Part shown: positions 15,972 through 26,000 of the stretch, in pieces
Layout: every line of letters begins with the position of its first letter
How positions within the stretch are numbered: position 1 is the first letter of the stretch
Source: Sphingomonas_O antarctica
GTDB taxonomy: Bacteria > Pseudomonadota > Alphaproteobacteria > Sphingomonadales > Sphingomonadaceae
Assembly (NCBI RefSeq): GCF_965137005.1
Contig: NZ_CBCRXM010000011.1
Span: forward strand, 1 to 64,000
Length of the DNA: 64,000 nucleotides
Direction: 5' to 3'
The notes under the pieces: generated by a model
What the model saw: the letters and a program-made list of their open reading frames with translations, nothing else
Database searches by the model: none
What the model was told of the DNA's origin: nothing
Position numbers and translations under genes: made by a program

Positions 15972-18746
15972 ATGAGCGAACTGCCCAAGACTTTCGACCC
16001 CGCGGCAATCGAGGCGCGCTGGTATGCCCATTGGGAAAGCACGGGCGCGTTCCGGCCCGCGCGACCCGATGCCGAACCCTTCACCATCGTCATGCCGCCA
16101 CCCAATGTGACGGGCAGCCTGCATATCGGCCACGCGCTGGACATTACCCTCCAGGATATCCTCGTCCGCCACGCGCGGCTGAAGGGCAAGGACGCCTTGT
16201 GGGTCGCCGGGACCGACCATGCCGGCATCGCGACGCAGATGGTCGTCGAGCGCGAAATGGCGCTGAGCCAGCAGAAGCGCACCGATTTCAGCCGCGAGGA
16301 TTTCATCGCCAGAGTGTGGGACTGGAAGGCGGAAAGCGGCGGGCAAATCACCCGTCAGCTTCGTCGTCTTGGTGCCAGTTGCGACTGGTCGAACGAACGC
16401 TTCACGATGGACGAGGGTTTTTCCAAAGCCGTCCTGAAAGTGTTCGTCGATCTGCACCGCGAAGGGCTGATCTACCGCGACAAACGCCTGGTGAATTGGG
16501 ATCCCGGTCTCGGCACCGCGATCTCCGATCTCGAGGTCGAGACGAAGGAGATCAAGGGCAGTTTCTGGCATCTGCGTTACCCGCTTGAGGATGGCAGCGG
16601 CTTCATCAACGTGGCGACTACACGTCCCGAAACGATGCTCGCCGACATGGCGGTCGCGGTGCATCCCGACGATGCGCGCTACACCGCGCTGGTCGGCAAG
16701 ATGGTGCGTCTGCCGATCACCGGCCGCCTGATCCCGATCATCACCGACGAACATGCCGATCCCGCTTTGGGTTCGGGCGCGGTCAAGATCACCCCTGGCC
16801 ACGACTTTAACGATTTCGAAGTCGGACGCCGCGCCGGGTTCAAGGCGGGCGAGATGCTCAACATGCTCGATGCCAAGGCGGCGGTCGTGCAGACTTCGGA
16901 CGGTTTGATCCCCGCCGATTTCCTGGGCCTCAGCGGCGTCGAGGCGCGCAAGCTCGTGGTCCAACGCCTGAAAGGCGAAGGCTTCCTCATCCCCTTTACC
17001 GACAAGGACGGCAACGAACACGACGCCGAACCGCGCACCATCCAGACACCGATGGGCGATCGCTCCGGCGCGGTGATCGAGCCGTGGCTGACCGACCAAT
17101 GGTATGTCGACGCCGCTAAACTCGCCGGCCCCGCGATCGACGCGGTCCGCGACGGGCGGATCAACGTTGTGCCCAAGACTTGGGAGAAGACGTGGTTTCA
17201 GTGGCTGGAGAATATCCAGCCATGGTGCGTGTCGCGGCAATTGTGGTGGGGTCACCGCATTCCGGCTTGGTATGCCGACAAACGAGTCGATGACAGGGAC
17301 GATGAGTGGGACACATCTAAAGCCATCTTCGTCGCTGAAAACATCGAGTCACTGCATCAACAGCTTCGAGATTATTACGGGAGCGAGCCATACGCGTTGT
17401 ATGACGACGAGCCGAGCCGTTGGGCTGAGACTCCGTCGTTAGAGAATATGACGAAAGTCGCTTTTTATGGGGTTCACCGTGACCCCGATGTGCTCGACAC
17501 CTGGTTCTCCTCCGCACTCTGGCCCTTCGGCACACTGGGCTGGCCCGAACAGACGCCGGCGCTCGACAAACATTATCCGGGCGATGTGCTCGTCTCGGGC
17601 TTCGACATCCTGTTCTTCTGGGATGCGCGGATGGCGATGCAGGGCCTGCACTTCATGAACGAAGTGCCGTGGAAGACCCTGTATCTCCACGGTCTGGTCC
17701 GCGCGGCCGACGGCTCCAAAATGTCCAAGTCGAAGGGCAACACCGTCGATCCGCTCGGCCTGATCGACAAATATGGCGCGGATGCGCTGCGCTTCTTCAT
17801 GGCGGCGATGGAAAGCCAGGGCCGCGACATCAAGCTCGATGAAAAGCGGCTGGAGGGCTATCGCAACTTCGCCACCAAGCTGTGGAACGCGTCACGCTTC
17901 GCTCAGGCCAACGGCATCGGCGGCGGCGCATTGCCCGACACGATCGCGCAACCGGTCAATCACTGGCTGATCGCGGAGGTGCAGAAAACCGTCGCCGCGC
18001 TCGATCTGGCGCTTGCCGATCTGCGCTTCGACGAAGCCGCGAACACGGTCTACCACTTCGTGTGGGACCGGTTTTGCGACTGGTATCTCGAACTGATCAA
18101 AGGCCAGATCGACGACGAAACCAAGGCTGTCGCGGGCTGGGCGCTCGACCGCATATTGGTGATGCTGCATCCGTTCATGCCGTACGTCACCGAGGAATTG
18201 TGGCACGCTTTGGCGGAGCGGGATCACGACCTGATCGTCGCAGACTGGCCGGTGGTCGATGCGAAGGCGGTGGACGCCGATGCCGTCGCGGAAATCGAGT
18301 GGGTCATCCGCTTGGTTGGCGAACTGCGCGCGGCGCGAACCGAACTCGGCGTGCCGCCCGCGGTGAAGCTGCCGCTGATGGTCAGCAATCAGAGCGCCGC
18401 GACCGAACGGGCGATCGATCGCAACTTTGGGATTCTGGCGCGGATGGCCCGACTGGAAGCGCCGGTTCGTGCCGATCCTCCTTCTGGCTCCGCTCAGATC
18501 GTTGTCGGTGAAGCGACCTATGCATTGCCGCTTGAAGGCGTCATCGATTTCGCCGCCGAAAGCGCGCGCCTCTCCAAATCCGCCGAGGCCGCCGAAAAGG
18601 AGGCCGCCTCGCTCGCCGGTCGCCTCAACAACCCGTCGTTCGTTGAACGCGCCAAGCCCGAGGCGGTCGAGAAAGCACGCGCCGATTATGCCGAGAAATC
18701 CGCCGAGGCCGAACGCCTCCGCGCCGCACTGGCGCGGTTGGGTTGA
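15972..18746 (+). CDS. valS: valine--tRNA ligase
   Basis: A 924-residue class I aminoacyl-tRNA synthetase. Motifs: 'PPPNVTGSLHIGHAL' (HIGH), the editing domain with 'TTRPETMLADMAVAVHP', the 'DVLDTWFSSALWPF' segment and the 'GSKMSKSKGN' (KMSKS) loop, then the anticodon-binding domain and a C-terminal coiled-coil tRNA-binding arm ('SARLSKSAEAAEKEAASLAG'). Between 'WWGHRIPAWY' and 'DPDVLDTWF' there is a stretch of about 65 residues (17279-17484) whose DNA is noticeably more AT-rich and whose sequence is not like the short segment I expect in sphingomonad ValS; the frame is intact. One GC-rich REP-like repeat follows the stop. Confidence 0.97.
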   Translation: MSELPKTFDPAAIEARWYAHWESTGAFRPARPDAEPFTIVMPPPNVTGSLHIGHALDITLQDILVRHARLKGKDALWVAGTDHAGIATQMVVEREMALSQQKRTDFSREDFIARVWDWKAESGGQITRQLRRLGASCDWSNERFTMDEGFSKAVLKVFVDLHREGLIYRDKRLVNWDPGLGTAISDLEVETKEIKGSFWHLRYPLEDGSGFINVATTRPETMLADMAVAVHPDDARYTALVGKMVRLPITGRLIPIITDEHADPALGSGAVKITPGHDFNDFEVGRRAGFKAGEMLNMLDAKAAVVQTSDGLIPADFLGLSGVEARKLVVQRLKGEGFLIPFTDKDGNEHDAEPRTIQTPMGDRSGAVIEPWLTDQWYVDAAKLAGPAIDAVRDGRINVVPKTWEKTWFQWLENIQPWCVSRQLWWGHRIPAWYADKRVDDRDDEWDTSKAIFVAENIESLHQQLRDYYGSEPYALYDDEPSRWAETPSLENMTKVAFYGVHRDPDVLDTWFSSALWPFGTLGWPEQTPALDKHYPGDVLVSGFDILFFWDARMAMQGLHFMNEVPWKTLYLHGLVRAADGSKMSKSKGNTVDPLGLIDKYGADALRFFMAAMESQGRDIKLDEKRLEGYRNFATKLWNASRFAQANGIGGGALPDTIAQPVNHWLIAEVQKTVAALDLALADLRFDEAANTVYHFVWDRFCDWYLELIKGQIDDETKAVAGWALDRILVMLHPFMPYVTEELWHALAERDHDLIVADWPVVDAKAVDADAVAEIEWVIRLVGELRAARTELGVPPAVKLPLMVSNQSAATERAIDRNFGILARMARLEAPVRADPPSGSAQIVVGEATYALPLEGVIDFAAESARLSKSAEAAEKEAASLAGRLNNPSFVERAKPEAVEKARADYAEKSAEAERLRAALARLG

Positions 18747-18760
18747 TCCTACCCTAATGT

Positions 18761-18845
18761 TGTCACCCCGGACTTGATCCGGGGTCTATTTGCGCTCCGT
18801 TACAGACTGACGGCGAATGGACCCTGAAACGAGTTCAGGGTGACG
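18761..18845. repeat. intergenic two-hairpin REP-like repeat, copy 3
   Basis: TGTCACCCCGGACTTGATCC with its GG side forms the first hairpin; the second is CCCTGAAacgaGTTCAGGG; outer arms GTCACCC/GGGTGAC are inverted. Same build as the copies at 9392 and 12068. It occupies the gap between valS and the MATE gene and ends 24 bp before that gene's ATG. Confidence 0.8.
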
Positions 18846-18868
18846 ATTTCTTGTGTATGGAGCGGTCT

Positions 18869-20290
18869 ATGGCCGACAGCGAACTCTCCGAAGAATTGGC
18901 CGCCCCACCCCCGCTGCGCCACGGCCAGCGCGACCTGACCGTCGGGCCGATCGCCATGACGCTGATCGCCTTCGCGTTGCCCACGCTCGGCGCGAACGTG
19001 CTGCAATCGCTCAACGGGTCGATCAACGCGATCTGGATCGGCAATTTTCTGGGTGAGGCCGCGCTCGCCGCGACCAGCAACGCCAACATCGTCATGTTCC
19101 TGACATTCGCGGCGGTGTTCGGCCTCGCCATGGCCTCGACGATCCTGATCGGACAGGCGATGGGCCGGCGCGATCTGGACGCGGCGAAACGCACGCTGGG
19201 CACCTCGTTCGGCATGGTTGCGCTGATCGGCGTCGTCACCGCGATCATCGGCTATCTCGCCGTTCCCGCCTTGCTGCGCGCCCTGGCGACTCCCGCCGCC
19301 GCCTATCCGCTGGCGGTCGCATATACGCGCGTGATTTTCCTCGGTCTGCCGTTCATTTTCCTCAACGTCCTGCTCTCGAGCGCAATGCGCGGCGTGGGCG
19401 ATGCGATGACGCCGCTCAAGGCGATGATCCTCAACGTCGCGATCGATGCGGGCCTCAATCCGTTCCTGATCCGCGGCTGGGGTCCGTTTCCCGAAATGGG
19501 CATTGCGGGTTCGGCGACCGCGTCGCTCGTCGCCAGCGTCGTCACGACCGGCGTGCTGATCGCCTATCTCTACCGCAAGCGCCTGCCGCTCGCGCTGCGC
19601 GGCGCGGAGATGCACTATCTGCGCCCCGACTGGCCGCTCGTCCGAATCATCGTCGGCAAGGGATTGCCGATGGGTTTCCAGATGGTCGTGCTGTCGCTCG
19701 GCATGTTGCTGATGATCGGACTGGTCAATCGCCAGGGCGTCGACACCACCGCCGCGTACGGCGCGATCGGGCAATTGTGGGGCTATATCCAGATGCCCGC
19801 GCTCGCGATCAGCGCGGGCGTGTCGGCGATGGCGGCACAGAATATCGGCGCGGGCAAATGGGATCGGGTCGAACGCACCGCGTGGGCCGGATCGGCGATC
19901 AATCTCGGCATGACGGGTACGCTGGTGCTGCTGATCTATCTGACCGATCGGCCGCTGCTCGGGCTGTTCCTGACCGCCAGCAGCCCGGCAGTGCCGATCG
20001 CGGTGCACATCCACAATCTCGCCAGCTGGAGCTTCCTGTTGTTCGGCGTCTCGATGGTGCTGGGGGCGGCAATGCGCGCCAACGGGGCGGTGGCTGTGCC
20101 GCTGGTCATCCTGATCTTCGCGATGTTCCCGGGGAGACTGGGCTTTGCCTATGGCCTGTTGCCCAGCCTCGGTGCCGATGCCTTGTGGTGGGCCTTTCCG
20201 TTCGGCTCCGCAATCAGCCTGGTCTTGACGACCCTCTATTTCCAATATGGCGGTTGGCGCCGACTGAAGATGCAGGAGAAAGCCGCATGA
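18869..20290 (+). CDS. MATE family efflux transporter
   Basis: A 473-residue, 12-helix multidrug and toxic compound extrusion protein that probably exports cationic or aromatic compounds using a Na+ or H+ gradient. Family features: 'ALPTLGANVLQSLNGSINAI' in helix 1, 'IGQAMGRRDLDAAKRTLG' after helix 3 and the repeated 'AAQNIGAGKWDRVERTA' after helix 9, reflecting the internal duplication. ATG 18869 is chosen because GGAG lies 9 nt upstream; ATG 18857 and TTG 18851 are alternatives. The stop overlaps the hemB ATG by 4 nt. Confidence 0.9.
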   Translation: MADSELSEELAAPPPLRHGQRDLTVGPIAMTLIAFALPTLGANVLQSLNGSINAIWIGNFLGEAALAATSNANIVMFLTFAAVFGLAMASTILIGQAMGRRDLDAAKRTLGTSFGMVALIGVVTAIIGYLAVPALLRALATPAAAYPLAVAYTRVIFLGLPFIFLNVLLSSAMRGVGDAMTPLKAMILNVAIDAGLNPFLIRGWGPFPEMGIAGSATASLVASVVTTGVLIAYLYRKRLPLALRGAEMHYLRPDWPLVRIIVGKGLPMGFQMVVLSLGMLLMIGLVNRQGVDTTAAYGAIGQLWGYIQMPALAISAGVSAMAAQNIGAGKWDRVERTAWAGSAINLGMTGTLVLLIYLTDRPLLGLFLTASSPAVPIAVHIHNLASWSFLLFGVSMVLGAAMRANGAVAVPLVILIFAMFPGRLGFAYGLLPSLGADALWWAFPFGSAISLVLTTLYFQYGGWRRLKMQEKAA

Positions 20291-21276
20291 CCTCTTATCC
20301 CGCGCTCCGCATGCGCCGAACGCGCTCGGCCCCGTGGAGCCGCGCGCTGCATGCGGAGACGATCCTCGCGCCCCAGCATCTGATCTGGCCGCTGTTCGTG
20401 ACCGAGGGGCAGGGGGTCGAGGATCCGATCGCCAGCCTGCCCGGCGTGTCACGCTGGTCGGTCGATCGCATCGGCGAGCGGGCTAAGGAGGCGCGCGACC
20501 TCGGCATCGGCGTGATCGCCTTGTTCCCGAATACTCCACACCAGTTGCGGACGGCGGGCGGCGAGGAAGCGCTCAATCCGGACAATCTGATGTGCCGCGC
20601 GGTGGCGGCGATTAAGCACGCCGCCCCCGAAATCGGCGTGCTGACCGATGTAGCGCTCGATCCTTACACCGCGCACGGCCATGACGGGTTGGTCGACGAT
20701 GCGGGCTATGTCCTCAACGACGCCACGACCGACGTGCTGGTCGCGCAGGCGCTGAACCAGGCGGCGGCGGGCGCGGACATCATCGCCCCGTCGGACATGA
20801 TGGACGGTCGCGTCGGGCTGATCCGCGACGCGCTTGAAGGCGAAGGCCATCACAACGTCCAGATCATGGCCTATGCCGCCAAATATGCCTCGGCGTTCTA
20901 CGGGCCGTTCCGCGACGCGGTCGGTTCGGGCGGGCTGCTCAAGGGCGACAAGAAGACCTACCAGATGGACCCCGCCAATGCCGAGGAAGCGTTGCGCGAA
21001 GTCGCACTCGATCTCGACGAAGGCGCGGACAGCGTGATGGTCAAGCCGGGCCTGCCCTATCTCGACATCGTCCGCCGCGTGAAGGAACGCTTCGAAGTGC
21101 CTGTCTTCGCTTATCAGGTGAGCGGCGAATATGCGATGATCGAGGCGGCAGCCGCAGCGGGCGCGGGGGACCGCGACGCGCTGGTCCTTGAAACGCTGAT
21201 GTCGTTCCGCCGCGCCGGATGTTCGGGCGTGCTGACCTATCACGCCGCCCACGCCGCGCGCTTGCTCGGGAAATGA
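20287..21276 (+). CDS. hemB: delta-aminolevulinic acid dehydratase (porphobilinogen synthase)
   Basis: A 329-residue HemB that condenses two 5-aminolevulinate molecules to porphobilinogen in haem synthesis. Signatures: 'TDVALDPYTAHGHDGL', 'DIIAPSDMMDGRV', 'AYAAKYASAFYGPFRDA' with the first active-site Lys, and 'DSVMVKPGLPYLDIV' with the Schiff-base Lys. The Asp/Ala residues in the first motif, instead of the Cys-rich zinc site, indicate an Mg-dependent enzyme. It overlaps the MATE gene upstream and the GNAT gene downstream by 4 nt each (ATGA). Confidence 0.97.
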   Translation: MTSYPALRMRRTRSAPWSRALHAETILAPQHLIWPLFVTEGQGVEDPIASLPGVSRWSVDRIGERAKEARDLGIGVIALFPNTPHQLRTAGGEEALNPDNLMCRAVAAIKHAAPEIGVLTDVALDPYTAHGHDGLVDDAGYVLNDATTDVLVAQALNQAAAGADIIAPSDMMDGRVGLIRDALEGEGHHNVQIMAYAAKYASAFYGPFRDAVGSGGLLKGDKKTYQMDPANAEEALREVALDLDEGADSVMVKPGLPYLDIVRRVKERFEVPVFAYQVSGEYAMIEAAAAAGAGDRDALVLETLMSFRRAGCSGVLTYHAAHAARLLGK

Positions 21277-21806
21277 TCGAGACCGAACGCCTGGTCCTCC
21301 GCGCGTGGCGCGATGACGACCGCGCACCCTTTGCGGAGATGGGGCGGGACCCGCAGGTGATGGCGACGCTCGGCCCGTTGATGACCCGTGAGGACAGCGA
21401 TGCGGCGATCGACCGGATGATGGCGTATCAGGCCGCACACGGCCATTGCTTCTGGCCCGTCGAACGGCGCGAAGACGGCATGTTCCTCGGCTTTTGCGGC
21501 TTAAAGCAGGGGCCGGACGACACACCGATTGCCGGGGAAACCGAAATCGGTTGGCGGCTGCGGTCCGACATGTGGGGCCGAGGCTATGCGCGCGAAGCTG
21601 CCGAAGCGACGCTCGCCTGGGGCTGGGCCCATCTCGATCGCAACAGTATCTACGCCATCACCACGCCGGACAACTCGCGCAGCTGGGGGCTGATGGAGCG
21701 GCTGGGCATGACCCGCCGCCACGATTTGGATTTCGATCACCCCGGCGTGCCCGACGACAGCCAGCTCAAGGCGCATCTGACCTACGCAGCGAGCCGCCCG
21801 CGATGA
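21273..21806 (+). CDS. GNAT family N-acetyltransferase (RimJ/RimL type)
   Basis: A 177-residue acetyltransferase. The N-terminus 'MIETERLVLRAWRDDDRAPF' and the 'EIGWRLRSDMWGRGYAREAA' acetyl-CoA-binding motif A, followed by 'IYAITTPDNSRSWGLMERLG', mark it as Acetyltransf_3 (ribosomal-protein or small-molecule acetylating) type. The substrate cannot be deduced. It is translationally coupled to hemB and to the gamma-carbonic anhydrase gene by 4-nt overlaps. Confidence 0.88.
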   Translation: MIETERLVLRAWRDDDRAPFAEMGRDPQVMATLGPLMTREDSDAAIDRMMAYQAAHGHCFWPVERREDGMFLGFCGLKQGPDDTPIAGETEIGWRLRSDMWGRGYAREAAEATLAWGWAHLDRNSIYAITTPDNSRSWGLMERLGMTRRHDLDFDHPGVPDDSQLKAHLTYAASRPR

Positions 21807-22345
21807 CGTGGCTGATCTCGATCGAGGGCCACACGCCCAAACTCGCCGACGACGTATTCGTCGCCCCCGGATCGCATCTGATCGGCGATATCGAAATCGG
21901 TGCCGGTTCGAGCATCTGGTATAATTGCGTCCTGCGCGGCGACGTGAACCGCATCCGCATCGGCGCGCGCACTAATGTGCAGGACGGCACGGTGATCCAT
22001 GTCGATTCGCCCAAACCGGGAACCGAGGCCGGGCTGCCGACGATCATCGGCGACGACGTGCTGATCGGCCACATGGTCATGCTGCACGGCTCGATCCTCC
22101 ACGACCGCGCACTCGTCGGGCTGGGCAGCATCGTCATGGACGGCTGCATCATCGAAAGCGACGGGATGCTCGCTGCGGGCGCCATGCTGACACCCGGTAA
22201 AGTGATTCGCGAACGCGAATTATGGGTCGGTCGCCCTGCCAAATTTTTGCGCATGCTCAGCGATTCGGAGGTCGCTGGAAATAAGCTGGGCGTCGCGCAT
22301 TATGTCGAAAACGCCCGCCAGCATAAGGCCGCGCTCGGGCTTTAA
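21803..22345 (+). CDS. gamma-class carbonic anhydrase-like hexapeptide protein
   Basis: A 180-residue left-handed beta-helix protein built of hexapeptide repeats ('IGDIEIGAGSSIWYNCVLRG' onwards). The three metal ligands of the gamma-CA/YrdA family are His66 ('VIHVDS'), His90 and His95 ('IGHMVMLHG'). Such proteins bind Zn or Fe and may hydrate CO2; activity varies in the family. It starts within the stop of the GNAT gene (ATGA) and ends 4 nt inside the convergent lipoprotein gene. Confidence 0.88.
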   Translation: MTWLISIEGHTPKLADDVFVAPGSHLIGDIEIGAGSSIWYNCVLRGDVNRIRIGARTNVQDGTVIHVDSPKPGTEAGLPTIIGDDVLIGHMVMLHGSILHDRALVGLGSIVMDGCIIESDGMLAAGAMLTPGKVIRERELWVGRPAKFLRMLSDSEVAGNKLGVAHYVENARQHKAALGL

Positions 22346-22806
22346 CGCAGCCGCGCGTCCTGCCGGTCGAGGATTGCCTGAACCTTGGCCTGCGCGGCGG
22401 TGAGCGCGGCGGCATCGGCGCTGCTCTCCGCCGCCAGCGCCAGCCGGTCCAGCTCGCTCAACGCATCGAGTGTCGGAATCCGCGCACTTTCCAGCGCCGA
22501 AAGCGCGGTCTGCGCCGCCACATACGCCTCGCTGCCCGACGCGGCCGTCAGCCCGCCCAGCGCCGCGCGGTTGGCGGCATAGACCTTAACTTGCGCCGCT
22601 TCGCCCGCATCCGCCTGCGCCAGCAACCGCACGATATCCGCCTGCGTCGCGGTCGAAGCCTGCGCCGCCACGACGCCCGCGGTTTCGCCCGGCGGATCGT
22701 CAATCCTGACCTTCTCCGCCGCCCGCGGTAACAACGATGGCGGTGGCGGACCCGAAGGCGTACAGGCGGCAAGGATGATAGGCAAAGCAAGCGCGACGCG
22801 GTTCAT
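22342..22806 (-). CDS. Ala-rich lipoprotein, function unknown
   Basis: A 154-residue protein with a lipoprotein signal 'VALALPIILAAC' (lipobox LAAC) and a Pro-rich linker 'TPSGPPPPSLLP', so it is probably lipidated and held in the inner or outer membrane. The rest is a long Ala/Gln helix region ('IVRLLAQADAGEAAQVKVYA') with no motif I recognise. Start ATG is the only sensible one upstream of the signal. It is convergent with and overlaps the gamma-carbonic anhydrase gene by 4 bp. Confidence 0.75.
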   Translation of the reverse strand: MNRVALALPIILAACTPSGPPPPSLLPRAAEKVRIDDPPGETAGVVAAQASTATQADIVRLLAQADAGEAAQVKVYAANRAALGGLTAASGSEAYVAAQTALSALESARIPTLDALSELDRLALAAESSADAAALTAAQAKVQAILDRQDARLR

Positions 22807-22874
22807 AACCTCGCCCTAACGCGCTGCACGGGGTTGCGCCACCGCGCCATTCCCGATACCAGCCGCCGCTCTGC

Positions 22875-22951
22875 GCGCCCGTAGCTCAGCTGGATAGAGC
22901 ATCAGACTACGAATCTGAGGGTCGGACGTTCGAATCGTTCCGGGCGCGCCA
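22875..22951 (+). tRNA. tRNA-Arg (anticodon ACG)
   Basis: A complete 77-nt cloverleaf: acceptor GCGCCCG pairs with CGGGCGC, D-arm GCTCAGCTGGATAGAGC, anticodon stem TCAGA/TCTGA with loop CTACGAA, T-arm GGACG-TTCGAAT-CGTTC, and an encoded CCA end. The ACG anticodon becomes ICG and reads CGN codons. It stands alone on the plus strand, 58 bp before the caspase operon. Confidence 0.97.
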
Positions 22952-22963
22952 ATTCTTCTGCGA

Positions 22964-22993
22964 TTGACCTTGGCCGGGTCCGCGTCCTAATTC
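22964..22993 (+). promoter_or_regulatory. possible sigma-70-type promoter of the caspase operon
   Basis: TTGACC (22964-22969) and TAATTC (22988-22993) are 18 bp apart, between the tRNA-Arg 3' end and the ATG at 23010. This is the only recognisable promoter-like pair before the operon. The leader would be short, around ten bases. Read-through from the tRNA promoter is an alternative. Confidence 0.35.
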
Positions 22994-23009
22994 GGGACGG
23001 GGGCGGACC

Positions 23010-26000
23010 ATGCTCGACGGCTTGAAGCGACTGCGATTGTTGTTGCCGCTGGCCGCGCTCGTCGGGCTGGCCGCGCCGTGCCTCGCCGCCGACACCAATC
23101 CGCACATCGTTCTTCAATCCAGCTCGGAGGCCGAAAGCGCCGTCGAGGCTGCGGCTTGGACGCCCGACGGCAAATACGTGCTGACGGTGAACGGTTTTGC
23201 TCGCGCCTTGGTCATCTGGGAAGCGGCGACGGGGCGCGTGATCGACCGCACTTTGCTCCCCGCCGACGCCGACGCCTGGTTGAACGGGATGCTGCAAGTG
23301 CAGGGTATTTCCGTATCGGCGGATGGCCGGACGGCGATGGTCCGCGGCACCGGCGTCGACGTCAAATTCGGCGATTTCCCGGTGGAACGCGACTATCAGG
23401 TCGACTTACGGACGCGGATCGCGACCGTATTGCCTCGCGGCAAGGCGCTAGCCGCCAGTGGCGGTGCGCTCGGTTTTGCCGCGCGTCAGGCAGCGCTTGC
23501 GACGATCTTCGAACGGGGCACGGAGATGACGCTGGCGGCGGCGGAGAAGGCCTTGCCGCGCCTGCCCCGATCGCCCGACGGTAAGCAGGGCCTCAAACGC
23601 ACCGAGGAGGGGTTGGCGATCGTCGGCCCGGGTGGGCGCACGCTGCTCAACGACAATGCGCTCGGTTTCGCCGATGCTGATCTGGCACCCGACGGCCATA
23701 TGCTGGTGACGGTCGAGCAGACCAAGAATGACGAAGGCGGCGGCAAGGTTTCGACGACGGTCCTGCGCTACGACATCACGGCGGGGCGGTTCCTGCCCGA
23801 TCTCGACGTTCCCGGCGTGTATGGGACGGTTCGTTGGCTCGATGATGCGCGTATTCTGGTCGCGACCGGTGCCGCATCACAGGATCGCGACAACGAGGAC
23901 GCCGACGACAGCGCGCCACTGTCGCCCTCGCTCGTCATCGATACGGCGAGCGGCAAGACCGTCGCGACGCTGGCCGGACGTTGCTACATCGCCCCCATCG
24001 TCGGCGGCTTCGTCGCGGCGGACGCCGGAGCCTGCCGTCACGGGGTCAAGGGTGGCACCACGGTGCTGGTCAGCGACGGCGCGACCTGGCGCCCGCTCAA
24101 ACTCGCGGATTACGCTGGCAAGACGATCAACGGCATTGCGGCGTCGCCCGACGGCAAGCTCGCTGCCATTATCCTAGTCACCGGCGTCAACCAGAGCATC
24201 CTCGTCGTGGTCGATGTCGCCACCGGCAAGACGGTGGATGAATTGTCCTTCGGCAAGGATCAGAAGGTGGCGGTGATCATGAGCATGGCCTTCACCCCCG
24301 ACGGAAAGCAGCTGATCGTCGCGGCCAATGGCGGCGCGGTGGCGTGGAAATTTGGAGAGGGGCAACCGCGCGAAGTGATGCTGACGACCAGTGTCCCGCA
24401 ATTGATGGCTACCGACGGCACGACCGTACTGATGTCGTCCGTAATCGACTCTCGGATCAACCGCGCCAATCTCGTGACTGGCGCGGCACTGCCGCCGATC
24501 GAGCTCGCCAACGCGGTTGCTGGCGGCTTCCTGCCCGGCAAGCCGATCTTCTGGTCGGCCTCCGGGGTCAGCGGCATCCGTCTGTGGAACACGCGCAACT
24601 GGCAGCCGATCCTGACGCTGTATCCGATCAACGGCGGCGATTTCGTCGCGGTCACGCCCGATGGCCGCTACGACACCAATCTCGGCCCCGATGCGTCGCA
24701 GTTCCGCTGGATCGTGCCCGATGCGCCGTTCCAGAGCCTGGGACCACAGACCTTCATGCGCGACTATTTCACGCCGCGTCTGGCCGACAAGACGGTCAGG
24801 TGCACCGTGGCAAACGATTGTGCGAAGGTGTTGCCGCCGCTGCCATCGCTCGCCAGCCTCAACCGCGTGCTGCCCGCATTGAAGATCGTCTCGGTGGACG
24901 AGACCAAGCCCGGCTATGCCTCGGTCTGGGTCGAAGCACGCGACGTTACGCAACCGGATGCCGCCAATGGCAAGACGCGTTCGGGCCTGTACGACGTCCG
25001 CCTGTTCCGCAACGGGCGCTTCGCCGACCATAACCCGGTCGAGACGAACGAGGTTCTGCACCAGAATCTGGCCGATTGGCGCCGCCTCAACGGCTTTGCC
25101 GGGGGTGCCGATGCCAATGGCGTGAGCAAATTCTACTTCGAGGTGCCGCTGCCGACCGGTGCCGGGCAGGGCAAGCAACTCTTCACGGCCTATGCCTTCA
25201 ACGAGGACCGGGTGAAAAGCGACACGGCGCAATTCGAATTCACCGCCAAACCCCGCACGCCGCGCCAGCCGCGGGCCTATATCGTGACGGTCGGCATCGA
25301 CGATTATGACGACCCGCGGCTGAAGCTCGATTTCTCGGTCGCCGACGCGCATCTGCTGTTCGAACGCTTGGCCGTGATCCCGGGATACGAGGTTCATCGC
25401 CTCGATTTGACCAGCACCCCGACACGACGGGTGACGCGCGAAGCACTGGGGGCGGCATTCGGGATTATGGCCGGGATCGGCGAATTACCCGAAACTAAAG
25501 CCGCACTGAAGGACTTCGACACCTCGGGCATGGCGCAAGCGACGCCCGACGATCTCGTCATCATTAGCTGGTCGGGACATGGCTGGGCCGATCCGCAAGG
25601 CGATTTCTTCCTCGTGCCGAGCGACGCGCGATGGCCCGCCGACGGCAAACCCGACGTCGGCAGCCTTATATCCGCCGCCGACCTGACGATGCTGCTGCGC
25701 GATGTGCGCGCCGGCGAAATCGCCTTCGTCATCGACGCGTGTCACTCGGGTGCCAGCGTCGACACGGCGGCTTTCAAACCCGGCCCGATGGGCGATCCCG
25801 GCCTCGGCCAATTGGCTTACGACAAGGGCATGCGCATCCTCGCCGCGACCCAGGCGAGCGATCTGGCGATCGAGGATGCGCGCGTCGGGCAGGGGTTGTT
25901 GACCTACGCGCTGGCCGGTGAGGGCGTGACCGCCACTGGCGGCAAGGCCGACCTCAATCACGACGGCCGCATCACGCTCGACGAATGGCTGCGCTATGCG

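Noticed and set aside
22875..23009. tRNA-Arg 3' end as an attachment site for a genomic island carrying the caspase operon
   Set aside because: No integrase and no repeat of the tRNA 3' end was seen downstream to 33 kb, and composition of the operon equals that of the surroundings.
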